The position numbers were made by a program, and so were the translations under genes. From JBBKXR01 sp037969585 (GTDB lineage Bacteria > Verrucomicrobiota > Verrucomicrobiia > Verrucomicrobiales > DEV007), in the NCBI GenBank assembly GCA_037969585.1, contig JBBKXR010000315.1:1-20927 (forward strand): a stretch of DNA of 20,927 bases, given 5' to 3'. The notes beneath the pieces were generated by a model, which saw only the letters and a program-made list of their open reading frames with translations, did not search any database and was not told the origin of the DNA. Positions 8,401-16,000 of this stretch are shown piece after piece (the first letter of the stretch is position 1; each line of letters begins with the position of its first letter).

Positions 8401-9627
8401 TTCCGGCGCCCGACTGTGGGTAGTCAGAAAGAATCGTGACTCGCGGATCAATCGCTCAATCGCATTCGTATCATTCTCAGCCTGGCCTGGAACTTTCGCC
8501 AACTGCCGCGTCTGAAAATTTATCGAATTAGGGCTGAACACCAACTCATCCACGGATGGCAACAAGCGATGGTGATCGAGCTTCACCGGTCCGTCTTGAA
8601 GAATGCCAGATACCTTCCGGGTCCCGGATCGCGAGCCTCCTGCTGCAATCCTCGGCACGAGTTTATAAATCGTATCCTTTTGGTCTACCGTTATCGGCTC
8701 CTTTGGATCGCGTCCGGGTAAAAGGACAGGGCTCAGCGCCGTCGTCGCAGGGTGCCCCGGAAAACGTTGATATTCCCGCTTCGCCGGCTGGTGCAATCCG
8801 TAGTCGCGATCTGCCTTTCCTCCTGCCCGCGGCACATCCCACGGCGTCGGCTCGGAGGCGGTATTAAGGTTGACCTTGCAGGATTCATCATCGGTCCAAA
8901 AAGCCATCCGTCCCGTAATGGGATTCTTTTTGGTCGGTTTGGCCCCTCCGGAACCGGGCGAAGCGACAAAGCTCAAATCATCATCAAGTGTGCCCATCGT
9001 GCCATCTTCGAGAACGTAAATCCAGCGCACCGGCATCGGCAATTTCCCAAACCCTTCATCAACCATGCCAGTTTTGTATTCGAAGCCCTCGACACCGGTT
9101 TTCTCTGGACCACTGGTCAACGCGCTCGGATCCGCGATCGGATAGTGAACCTCTTTGCCTCGCATTAAGGGCGAATTCAGATCCGTCCACTGCGCCAACT
9201 TCTCCGGCGTCGACCACGCTTTCTCAGGAAGGTCGTCAAACAACTCCTTGGCTGTGTCGACATCCATATCGTCATCGGAGTACAATTTGTAGCCCGTCGA
9301 AAAATCGCCTTTCGAGTCAAACGTTCTCAAAGCACCCGGTTGACTGACCCACACCGTATCGGTCTCAGCAGTCGCGCGGCGAATTTGCGCGATCACTATG
9401 TTGCTGACCGACTCGGACAGACCGTGAGCCTGGACACCCATCGAATAATGGTTCGATGACACCAACTCTGAAGATGCCAACGTTAAATACATCATCACCA
9501 CCAAGGTCGCCGAAGTGACCATCATGAGGACCGACAGCAGCGCAAAGCCCTTACGCGTCCGCGTCAGATTCCCCGCCCATCGAACTACCGTCTTTGGATA
9601 AATGGACCATTTGGACGGGCGAATCAT
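5410..9627 (-). CDS. Verru_Chthon cassette protein A, copy 2 (1405-aa giant pseudopilin-like protein)
   Basis: This is a paralogue of the next gene downstream and is first in the pilin part of the cluster. A 27-residue leader ends TRTRKG, cleavage is predicted after Gly27, and the mature protein begins FALLSVLMMVTSATLVVMMYL with Ser at +5. About residues 242-258 read TDDESCKVNLNTAS, a near-textbook match to the GspK 'DE-x-x-K-x-N-L-N-T-A' signature. Other shared blocks are KREYQRFPGHPATTALSPVLLPG, RFYTISEAGLLLICC, YGDFDNGIGVLTDGAYINK, LLDLFWMPVVEPYAISEP and the C-terminal RFRVLSSQRFAP. It is shorter than copy 1 and has an unusual basic patch, RGRPRRRR (859-866), that copy 1 lacks at the corresponding place. 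It begins 74 nt after a sensor-kinase stop, and a hairpin sits just before its ATG. It is probably a large minor pseudopilin exported through the type II/type IV pilus machinery. Function beyond that is unknown. Confidence 0.88.
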   Translation of the reverse strand: MIRPSKWSIYPKTVVRWAGNLTRTRKGFALLSVLMMVTSATLVVMMYLTLASSELVSSNHYSMGVQAHGLSESVSNIVIAQIRRATAETDTVWVSQPGALRTFDSKGDFSTGYKLYSDDDMDVDTAKELFDDLPEKAWSTPEKLAQWTDLNSPLMRGKEVHYPIADPSALTSGPEKTGVEGFEYKTGMVDEGFGKLPMPVRWIYVLEDGTMGTLDDDLSFVASPGSGGAKPTKKNPITGRMAFWTDDESCKVNLNTASEPTPWDVPRAGGKADRDYGLHQPAKREYQRFPGHPATTALSPVLLPGRDPKEPITVDQKDTIYKLVPRIAAGGSRSGTRKVSGILQDGPVKLDHHRLLPSVDELVFSPNSINFQTRQLAKVPGQAENDTNAIERLIRESRFFLTTHSRAPELNAFDLPRISIWPTASTPENPLGKMRTAFDNMIRFCATTGEKDDRHPYFFERSDSRSATFDYEKIPRNVVLYDYLRALTSRRVPGYGGTLKDKWQEDRDQVLTEVFDYIRCTNLYDDQLKPNAYPLKLYDKGEKVQFTEGRPSTASLSSWPGHGQVVPIEIPSGEEKTHGFGRFYTISEAGLLLICCGDAGGPENAEDPAAGPKYPKGIADSNQPGTVMGKNKALPRALSWQQDEQERCLQAALLFELYCPALGWTHLNEDITIEVEIKSDFTIDQKTIKFNLDKNVWQSAGDGRIGGRWMGSVGEASYSTMAGGTAGFWTMFDDRYAGEAEPLNEDRGLQPRNSRDRSDENRRIYPFISEPFIVRGNNETMSMTSAEIEVRIRLGTAHTPGAVDMESRPIVQTIHLEFPQATLPVPTLPTVRVHSLEDGPTDNGEGGYNYTHAKKHNSRGRPRRRRSGVFHPSFWWVLNRDGVGIGDPEHNFANWGSWRDVGAPADWAASYEGEKFSPSEELFTGRHYGRMVLFGNPYWTFVNQNPFYKGKDVVRTLVPRHRDYRLVAAKGEVDADVFVPHRDYFDEEVYLAHHFSGTKADVLAGRGYQRTSRTLVEGLDEANPREHRARYYPSRKPDYPIIDGESDDEIVQKYGDFDNGIGVLTDGAYINKPDAGNRLSRKKTDSSGRDYWTIPYFNYAADDQGGVPAFFSPNRQVSSPVMFGSLPTGVMRGLPWQTLLFRPQPGHPGDALPASADGIGGGTVKRGSKYPPDHVLLDLFWMPVVEPYAISEPFSTAGKVNLNYQMLPFRYLRRDTAVRAVLASEKILTIPLESASTYKRGVGNNVNANLRRPINADETLLQFEERFQRGEVFRMANEICDVHLIPEGAKLDDMRGAFWKRMALTGDNSRERPYANIYPRVTTQSNVYRVHLRTQVIKKARTSDPEKFDPTLDAVAAEYRGSTLIERYLDPAEPSIPDYAKQPDAKPALSDLYRFRVLSSQRFAP

Positions 9628-9632
9628 ACAAG

Positions 9633-9647
9633 GCGAACAAGGTTCGC
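9633..9647 (-). promoter_or_regulatory. Hairpin in the translation-start region of cassette A copy 2
   Basis: On the minus strand GCGAAC-CTT-GTTCGC forms a perfect 6-bp stem with a 3-nt loop. It ends 5 nt before the ATG at 9627, where a ribosome-binding site would be. It could limit translation of the large A protein or act as a protein-binding site in the mRNA. The stem is seen; the role is inferred. Weak support for a Shine-Dalgarno (CTAAGGAGAT on the plus strand is the wrong strand) leaves the initiation mechanism open. Confidence 0.45.
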
Positions 9648-9701
9648 AGCGATCTAAGGAGATTACTCGCCCCCTGCCAATCTTTTTCGAATCGCTAACG
9701 G

Positions 9702-11102
9702 CTAGGAATCAGAAGGTAACGAAAACGCGAACGTAGTGACGCCAGCCTTCGACCCCTCCAGCCAGAGCCGACCGTCGTGTAAATCTGCAATCGTCCGCGA
9801 CAGGCTTAACCCGAGACCCGTTCCACGCTTGTGGCCGCTTTCATGCAGCCGGGAAAAGCGATCGAAAATCCGCTCAAAATCCTGCGCCTCGATCACCGGT
9901 CCAGTATTACTAACGCGAAATGTGACCACTCCTTGCGCTGAGCCCGATACGCGCAAGCGCACGAACCGCTGGCTTCCTGCGACGGGAGTTTCGTTAAACT
10001 TTAACGCATTGCGCAGCAGATTAAAAAGCGCCAAGCGCACCAGTCTTACATCACCGGACACCTTGACATCCGTTTTGGTTTGCAGATCGATGGTGATACC
10101 GGGATCTGGCTCCATGTCGTGCAAATCCTCCTGCAACTCCCCGAGCAACACCGGCACATCGATCGGTGTACGGGTCAACGGAAGCTTGCCGGCGTCCGCC
10201 CTGGCCAGAAACAACAAACTTTCGGCAATCGATTTCAGGCGCTGGACCTGATCCGAGAGTTCGCCAACGACTTCGACCGATACCGTTCCGTCATCGGCTT
10301 TTTGAATCGCCGCTTCGATTTTTCCCTGCAGCGCCGTCAGCGGCGTGCGCAACTCGTGGGACGCATCCGAACTGAATCGTACCGCCTGTTGATGACTCAG
10401 CTCGAGGCGGTCCATCATTCGGTTAAAAACACGAATCAGATTTCCCAATTCATCATGTCGCTCGGTTTCGGGAATACGCCGATCCAATTCCCCATGACCG
10501 ATTTGCTCTGCCACTCGCGTCAATTCCATGACCGGACGCGTCGCCGCACGGGAGATCAGCCATGCCGCCACACCGATCACCGTCAAGGCAAACGGCAGGG
10601 CATAGAGAAAGTCCTTCATGATGCCGAGGATCTCCATCTGGATCTCACTCAACTCAACCGCCACGTCAACCTCGTTGCCGTTGCCTGAGACCGCATCGAA
10701 TAGCAACCAGAGGCGACCTTCCCGCCACTGATGACTGAAACTGCCGACCAATTTTTCAGCAAACCGGTACTGGCGTTTATCACTGGGATTGGGCCAGTCA
10801 TCGCGTTCGAGCACGAGTTCTCCACCCTCCGTCCGCACACGGATCACCTGCAACTCGGCTTCTTCCGCGCTCAACGAAGTCACCGACTCGCGCGGAATAT
10901 CTTTGCCATCGGCATCGGCCTCGATCAGACGGTCGATCCGCAACGCCATTTGACGGAGCTCATACTCCGCTTCCTCCGACATGTTGTTGAACACCTTGAC
11001 CGCCATCGCGGCCATGAACACGATCAACGCCAATCCGCACAGCAGCGCCGTCCACAGAGCGATGCGGACGCGCAGCGAAGTGATCGTTTGAGCGAAAATC
11101 AT
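9702..11102 (-). CDS. CusS-like sensor histidine kinase
   Basis: A 466-residue inner-membrane kinase. It has transmembrane helix 1 (about 14-36), a periplasmic sensor region (about 37-160), helix 2 (about 165-184), a HAMP segment (about 185-238), a HisKA dimerisation helix with FSSDASHELRTPLTAL and phospho-acceptor His249, and an N box FNLLRNALKFNE (360-371). The G1 region is SNTGPVI (398-404), and a GTGLGLSLS G2 box lies at 427-435. The G1 box has Asn instead of the usual Asp and lacks the second Gly, a variation seen in CusS-type metal sensors, so activity is likely kept. It overlaps the regulator gene by 4 bp (ATGA), with AAGGA just upstream. It signals to that regulator. No metal-efflux genes are near; the next genes are pseudopilins, so its ligand cannot be told from here. 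Confidence 0.93.
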   Translation of the reverse strand: MIFAQTITSLRVRIALWTALLCGLALIVFMAAMAVKVFNNMSEEAEYELRQMALRIDRLIEADADGKDIPRESVTSLSAEEAELQVIRVRTEGGELVLERDDWPNPSDKRQYRFAEKLVGSFSHQWREGRLWLLFDAVSGNGNEVDVAVELSEIQMEILGIMKDFLYALPFALTVIGVAAWLISRAATRPVMELTRVAEQIGHGELDRRIPETERHDELGNLIRVFNRMMDRLELSHQQAVRFSSDASHELRTPLTALQGKIEAAIQKADDGTVSVEVVGELSDQVQRLKSIAESLLFLARADAGKLPLTRTPIDVPVLLGELQEDLHDMEPDPGITIDLQTKTDVKVSGDVRLVRLALFNLLRNALKFNETPVAGSQRFVRLRVSGSAQGVVTFRVSNTGPVIEAQDFERIFDRFSRLHESGHKRGTGLGLSLSRTIADLHDGRLWLEGSKAGVTTFAFSLPSDS

Positions 11103-11776
11103 TCCTTATCAGCGCGGAAACGATAGCCCACCCCACGCACCGTCTCGATCAGCGCATTCTCTCGCTCATCATCGACTTTCTTGCGTAAGCGACGCACACA
11201 GGCATCGACCAAATTGGTACCTGGATCGAATTGATACTCCCACACCTGCTCAAGGATCTGCGTTCGCGACAACACGCGACCTTTCTGGCGCATCAAAAAT
11301 GCCAGCAACTGATACTCGCGCGGCGATACAAACACCTCCTCGCCATTTCTCCATACGCGGTGCTCGATCAGATCGACTTCCAGATCTGCCGCCTTCAGAC
11401 GACTCAAGCCCTGACCACCCGACCGCCTCACCACCGACTCGAGACGCGCCAGCAACTCGGCGACATAAAACGGCTTCGGCAAGTAATCATCCGCCCCGAG
11501 CTTGAGTCCCTCGACCCGCTCCTCAACTTCTCCGCGCGCCGACAGCACGATCACCGGCACGATGTGCTTGCGCTGGCGCAGCAGCTTGAGAATGCTCAGC
11601 CCGTCGCGTCCCGGCAACATGATGTCGAGCAGGATCGCGTCGTAGCCGCCACTCAACGCCTTTTCGAGACCGTCATTGCCGTTGTCACAGTGATCGACCG
11701 AATAGCCATTCTCCTCGAGTCCGTTGCGCACGAACTCGGCGATGTCATTTTCATCTTCGACCAACAGAATTTTCAC
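11099..11776 (-). CDS. OmpR/CusR-family response regulator
   Basis: I chose the GTG at 11776, giving VKILLVEDENDIAEF and 225 residues, the normal family length. An upstream in-frame ATG at 11848 would add 24 residues (MTTSVSSTEFR...) with no family counterpart. The receiver domain has the acidic pair E7-D8, phospho-acceptor Asp51 (LLDIMLPGRDG), Ser79 and Lys101 (KPF). The C-terminal winged helix (about 126-223) includes VSPREYQLLAFLMRQKGRVLSR, QILEQVWEYQFDPGTNLVDA and the closing ETVRGVGYRFRADKE, all very CusR-like. It is a DNA-binding transcription factor activated by phosphorylation from the overlapping kinase. It is divergent from the dehydrogenase gene, and a pair of direct repeats in the shared upstream region is a possible autoregulatory site. 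The adjacent pilin cassette is a plausible target, by inference. Confidence 0.92.
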   Translation of the reverse strand: MKILLVEDENDIAEFVRNGLEENGYSVDHCDNGNDGLEKALSGGYDAILLDIMLPGRDGLSILKLLRQRKHIVPVIVLSARGEVEERVEGLKLGADDYLPKPFYVAELLARLESVVRRSGGQGLSRLKAADLEVDLIEHRVWRNGEEVFVSPREYQLLAFLMRQKGRVLSRTQILEQVWEYQFDPGTNLVDACVRRLRKKVDDERENALIETVRGVGYRFRADKE

Positions 11777-11884
11777 AAGGTCGCATGGTAAACCCGCGGT
11801 TTCAGAACTGCCAGCGCGGAACTCGGTCGAACTAACAGAAGTCGTCATCCCTCTTGCATACCAATTGCCGATGACGGCGCGACT

Positions 11885-11902
11885 ACAAAGCAGTGACAAA
11901 GC
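11885..11902. promoter_or_regulatory. PhoB-box-like tandem direct repeat, candidate regulator operator
   Basis: ACAAAGC at 11885-11891 is repeated exactly at 11896-11902, separated by AGTG. Two 7-mers with a 4-bp spacer and an 11-bp period match the geometry of OmpR/PhoB-family binding sites. On the minus strand they read GCTTTGT, about 109 bp upstream of the regulator's GTG. This fits autoregulation of the two-component operon, and possibly control of the divergent dehydrogenase. The repeat is seen; the binding is inferred. Confidence 0.45.
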
Positions 11903-12078
11903 GGTCATCTGACATACGTCGAAATGGTGAGTCGGCACCTCGGCTCCGAACCCCACGGCAAGCCCGGCGTCCGCGCGATCGTGACTATCGCTCGGCACTG
12001 GACTCTCCAACCTTCACCCAATACCTTGTCACCTGCAGTCGACGGGTTCTCAATCCGTTACACTGAAAATTTAACACT

Positions 12079-12093
12079 CGGCGCCAAGCGCCG
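12079..12093 (+). promoter_or_regulatory. Hairpin just before the dehydrogenase start codon
   Basis: CGGCGC-CAA-GCGCCG is a perfect, GC-rich 6-bp stem with a 3-nt loop. It ends 4 nt before the ATG at 12098 and replaces any Shine-Dalgarno sequence. It resembles in size and place the hairpin before the cassette A copy 2 start. It may restrain translation, or may simply mark an initiation that does not use a Shine-Dalgarno. Confidence 0.4.
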
Positions 12094-12097
12094 CACC

Positions 12098-12880
12098 ATG
12101 CGCCTCAAGGAAAAATCCATCATCGTCACAGGTTCGACCACCGGTATCGGCAAAGCCATCGCCGCCCACTGTCTAGCCGAAGGCGCACGCGTACTCATCC
12201 ACGGACTCGAAGCCGACCTCGCCACCAACGCCCGCGAGGAACTCGATCCCGACGGCAGCCACAGCGCCATCTTGATTTGCGATCTGGCCGATGACGACAG
12301 CCCGCAAAGGCTCGTTGCTGCCGCCGTCAATGCCTTCGGCAAACTCGACGGGCTGGTCAACAATGCCGCCCGAGTCGGCACTGGCAACATTCACGACACC
12401 GACCGCGAGACCTTCGACAGCTTCATCCGCATCAACGCACGCGCACCGTTTTTCCTGATTCAAGCCGCCCTGCCTGAGCTGGAGAAAACCCGTGGATGTG
12501 TCGTCAACATCGGCTCGGTCAACGCCTACTCCGGCGAGCCTGAACTGCTGCCCTACTCGATTTCCAAAGGTGCACTGATGACCATGACCCGCAATCTCGG
12601 CGATACTCTGCACCGCGAGAATGGGGTACGCGTCAACCAGATCAACCCCGGTTGGATTCTCACCGAAAACGAAAAAAAGCGAAAGCAGGAACAGGGCATG
12701 GATGACGACTGGCCCGCCGACCTGCCGAAAATATTCGCCCCGAGCGGTCGCATTTTCCGCCCGGAAGAAGTCGCCGCCGCCGCCGTGTATTTCCTCAGCG
12801 ACGAATGCGGCCCGGTCTCCGGCAGCGTGCTCGACATCGAGCAGCACCCGTTCATCGGTCGTAACCCCCCGAAGTGCTGA
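12098..12880 (+). CDS. Short-chain dehydrogenase/reductase (SDR) family oxidoreductase
   Basis: A 260-residue classical SDR, a cytosolic NAD(P)-dependent enzyme with a Rossmann fold. The cofactor motif TGSTTGIG lies at 11-18 and the structural NNAA (usually NNAG) at 88-91. The catalytic residues are Ser140, Tyr153 and Lys157 (YSISK), with a supporting Asn at 113. PGW follows the active site at 184-186, and the C-terminus SGSVLDIEQHPFIG fits the normal SDR end. I chose ATG 12098 because family similarity starts there (MRLKEKSIIVTGSTTGIG). The frame is open to 11924, but that extension matches nothing. The substrate cannot be told; sugars, polyols and hydroxy acids are all possible. It is divergent from the response regulator, and its relation to the pilin loci is unclear. 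Confidence 0.92.
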   Translation: MRLKEKSIIVTGSTTGIGKAIAAHCLAEGARVLIHGLEADLATNAREELDPDGSHSAILICDLADDDSPQRLVAAAVNAFGKLDGLVNNAARVGTGNIHDTDRETFDSFIRINARAPFFLIQAALPELEKTRGCVVNIGSVNAYSGEPELLPYSISKGALMTMTRNLGDTLHRENGVRVNQINPGWILTENEKKRKQEQGMDDDWPADLPKIFAPSGRIFRPEEVAAAAVYFLSDECGPVSGSVLDIEQHPFIGRNPPKC

Positions 12881-12917
12881 TTTAGGAGGATTTTGCCGAT
12901 CAGGTGACAGTTAGCTA

Positions 12918-12965
12918 ACGGTCCCGATAGACCGTAGATACGAGGCCGATTGGCTTACCGCCTCG
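12918..12965. other. Two tandem hairpins after the dehydrogenase gene
   Basis: ACGGTC (12918-12923) pairs with GACCGT (12930-12935) around a 6-nt loop. CGAGGC (12941-12946) pairs with GCCTCG (12960-12965) around a 13-nt loop. They lie in the 161-nt gap between the dehydrogenase stop and the hybrid kinase start, upstream of the AT-rich promoter-like stretch. Neither has a T-run, so they may mark a Rho-dependent or weak terminator or a regulatory site. Stems are seen; the function is a guess. Confidence 0.4.
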
Positions 12966-13015
12966 ACATCAGGCTATTGGATAAGAAAAATGCTGGCTTA
13001 TTTCTAATAAATCAT

Positions 13016-13034
13016 TATAATTATGGTAATTATA
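13016..13034 (+). promoter_or_regulatory. AT-rich palindrome with consensus -10 box before the hybrid kinase gene
   Basis: TATAATTA (13016-13023) and TAATTATA (13027-13034) form a perfect 8-bp inverted repeat around TGG, ending 7 nt before the GTG at 13042. The left arm begins with a consensus -10 hexamer, TATAAT. The best -35 is weak (TGGCTT, 12994-12999, 16-bp spacing). A repressor or activator dimer binding here would overlap the promoter and the start of the transcript. The surrounding 12975-13041 is strongly AT-rich. Confidence 0.5.
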
Positions 13035-13041
13035 CTTATCA

Positions 13042-16000
13042 GTGACTTCTTACCGACAACTATTTCCTGCTGCCCTCGTGCTCTGCGGCGTTGTCTGGTG
13101 TTCCATCTCGACTTCATGGAGCGCTGACGAATCTTCGCGCATTTTGTTCTCGCGTTTGGGCGAGGCGGAGGGCTTCGATGCCGAGCGGGTCAACGCCATC
13201 GCTGAAGATGAGCGAGGCATGATCTGGTTGGCGACCGATCAGGGCTTACGCCGCTTTGACGGCGCCGGTACACTGGAGTTCAAAAATGATCCCGATGACA
13301 TCGAATCTCTGAGCAGCAATCGAATCTCGAGCCTGGCATTCGGACCCGACGGCAAACTATGGGTGGGAACCATCGATGCCGGCCTTAACCGCTTCGATCC
13401 GGTAGCAATGACTAACGAGCGCCTGCCCCTGCGAAGCCAGGCAGGTGACAACGCCTTGCGCAGCGATGGGATCACCAATCTGGCCGTCATTGCCAATCAA
13501 TTTCTTCTCGTCGGGACACGCAATGGTCTCGACATCTTTCATCTCCAATCGGGCAAAATTCAAACCACCACTGGCATCCCGGACGGGACATTGATCACCC
13601 AGATTTTCGCAGACTCAGAAGATTCGGTCTGGGCGAGTTCTGAGCGTGGCAATTTGTATCAATGGGATCCCACCGCTTCGACGTTCGATTTACTGTGGAA
13701 AACGGGAGTACCGGTGAGCGCCATTGCCGCAGCCCCGGGAGACGAAATTTGGATCGGAACTATGGGACAAGGGCTCTTGCGCCTGAACCTCGAAACCAAA
13801 CGGGCAACGCCCACCACCCTCAAGGCGCGTGATATCACGTCGGTTCAAACCGATACCAATGGCAATCTCTGGGTGGGCACGACGGATGGCCTGGCACATC
13901 TCGAGCGCGGTTCTTTCGAGTTCGATCTTTACCGCAACAATCCATCGGACAGCGCCAGCCTCAGCAACAACCTCGTCGCCTGCCTTTTCGAAAGCCGCGC
14001 CAAGGTACTCTGGGTCGGCACCGCAGACGGCAGTGCCAACCGCTTTGGGCTGAATCGTAGCTGGTTCCCCCAATACCTTTCGAATCCCGAGAAACCGATG
14101 TCGGAACGATTGCCTCACGATTCCATCTGGAGCATGGCACCCGCTACCGAAAAGAATCTGTGGATCGGCACCGAATCGGGATTGACCCTCTGGAACCCGG
14201 ACGAAGAAATTTACACAACGCCGGACCTCGGACCGGATATCGGTAGCCCTTACGTTTCCGCCGTCATTAAGGACAGCGACGGAACAGTCTGGGCGGGAAC
14301 CAAAGGCGACGGGCTGATCGTTATGCCCGCCGGCGATGCCAGTCGCGCATTTCAATTGCGTCACCAGGAAGGGCTCCCAAGCACCATCGGCCACGACTAT
14401 ATCTCGGCCCTGTTCGAAGACTCTCACCTGTCACTTTGGGTCGGAACTCACGGCGGTGGTCTTTGGCGAATGGCGGCAGATGGTCACACCTTTTCCGAAG
14501 TGCCGGTTCAAGCACTGAGCGACAAGAAAGGCGCATCTGGCAGCAGTCAGGCGCGATTCATCGCAGCCATCACGGAAGACCATGCCGGTCGCATCTGCGT
14601 GGCAACATCCGACGGCCTCTACGCGATTCCATCGGACCAAAACGAGCTAGTCTCCTACCAGCAATTTGTCACCTTTGCGCGGCCTCTGACTGGCGAGCCG
14701 ATGTCATCGATTCTTCGAGCCGCGGACGGCTCGCTGCTCGTCGGCACTCCAAAAAACGGACTCTTACAGATCTCTCCGGACGGCGCCGATATCCGCGTGA
14801 TTTCGCGCTCGAACTCCGACTTACCGGCTGATCAAATTCTCGGCCTGTTAGCCGATCGAGAAGCCCTGATCTGGATCACGACTACCAGAGGAATCACGCG
14901 TTACAACTCGGCTAAAGATGAGTTCAGAAACTTCGATGATCTTGACGGCCTGCAAGACGGCACCCTGCACCTCAACACCTGTGCCCTGGCCGGAGATGGA
15001 ACACTCTACTTTGGCGGAGGCCAAGGCTTTCACCGCATCGATAGCCATTCCCTGCCGCTGCCACACCAACCGCCAACCCCCATCCTGACAGGCTTCGACC
15101 GCTTCGACGTCCCCGTGGTTCCACAACCCGGCGGAATCCTTGAAAAAAGTATCGCCGCCACCTCCGAGGTTCGCATGCCATACGATCGACGCAATCGCTT
15201 CGCCTTCCGTTTCGCCAATTTGGACACGGGCTCTCCTTTCCGCGGGGAATTCCGCTATCAACTGGTAGGTCATGAAAACGACTGGCAGCCGGGCAATGAC
15301 AACCGCAAAGCCTCGTACTCGGGGGTGCTTCCTGGAAGCTACGAATTCCGCGTACAAAGCTCGCCCGATGGTGAGAAATGGAATGCCAACCAAGCTCAGG
15401 TCAGGCTCGTGATTCCGCCACCATGGTGGCAGACTTGGTGGGCCTTAACCGTTTTTTCAGGCATTATCCTGGTGATTGGAGCGATTATTTTCTGGTCACT
15501 GCGACGCGCTCAGATGCAGCGGATGCAACAGCGGGAACGAAAGCTCAGATCCGAACGTGACAAGGCTGAAGCACAGTTGGCTACCCAACTGCAGAATGCG
15601 GTTCTCCTGGAGCGCACCTCGCACTCCTTTAACGACAGTCTCCACCAAGGAAGCGTCTTTGAAGAGCCCTTGAGAAATCTCGCCAACCATTACGAAGTCG
15701 ACCGCTGCTTACTTTGCAGATTAAATCACGGCGACGAGAGTGACGCTGCCCAGTTAGTGGCAATCGGTGAATACCGAACCGGTGAGGAGGCGACAGCGCT
15801 CGATTTGGTCATTCCAACTGCGGACCCTTTCGTTCAGGACATCCTCAATGCCGACACACCCATTCAGCGAGACAACCTTCTCGCGATGCGGACCTCTTTC
15901 CAATCCCTTTCTAACGGCATTCTGCTTATCGATGCTGCGGGCCGGGAAAGCCGCCAGTGGGCAGAGGAGGAAACGACCCTTCTGCAGAGCGTCGCCGTGC

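Larger units (their letters stand above)
11777..12097. other. Divergent intergenic region between response regulator and dehydrogenase
   Basis: There are 321 nt without a convincing gene. Open frames from both neighbours extend into it but look non-coding (no family similarity, arginine/proline-rich). It should hold promoters for both directions. Visible elements are a direct repeat at 11885-11902, a small palindrome AAACC-CGC-GGTTT at 11790-11802, and a GC-rich hairpin at 12079-12093. No strong -10/-35 pair was found in either direction. Confidence 0.6.

Noticed and set aside
11777..12010. N-terminal extensions of the response regulator to 11848 or 12010
   Set aside because: They add residues with no receiver-domain counterpart and cover the probable promoter and operator; the GTG at 11776 gives the normal length.
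11924..12097. N-terminal extension of the dehydrogenase
   Set aside because: Similarity to the family starts at 12098; the extension runs through the divergent promoter region.
12173..12847. Minus-strand open frame of 224 codons opposite the dehydrogenase
   Set aside because: The plus strand encodes all SDR motifs; the antisense product has no family features.
13690..14427. Minus-strand open frame of 245 codons opposite the propeller repeats
   Set aside because: It mirrors the repeated plus-strand codons and shows no independent motif.
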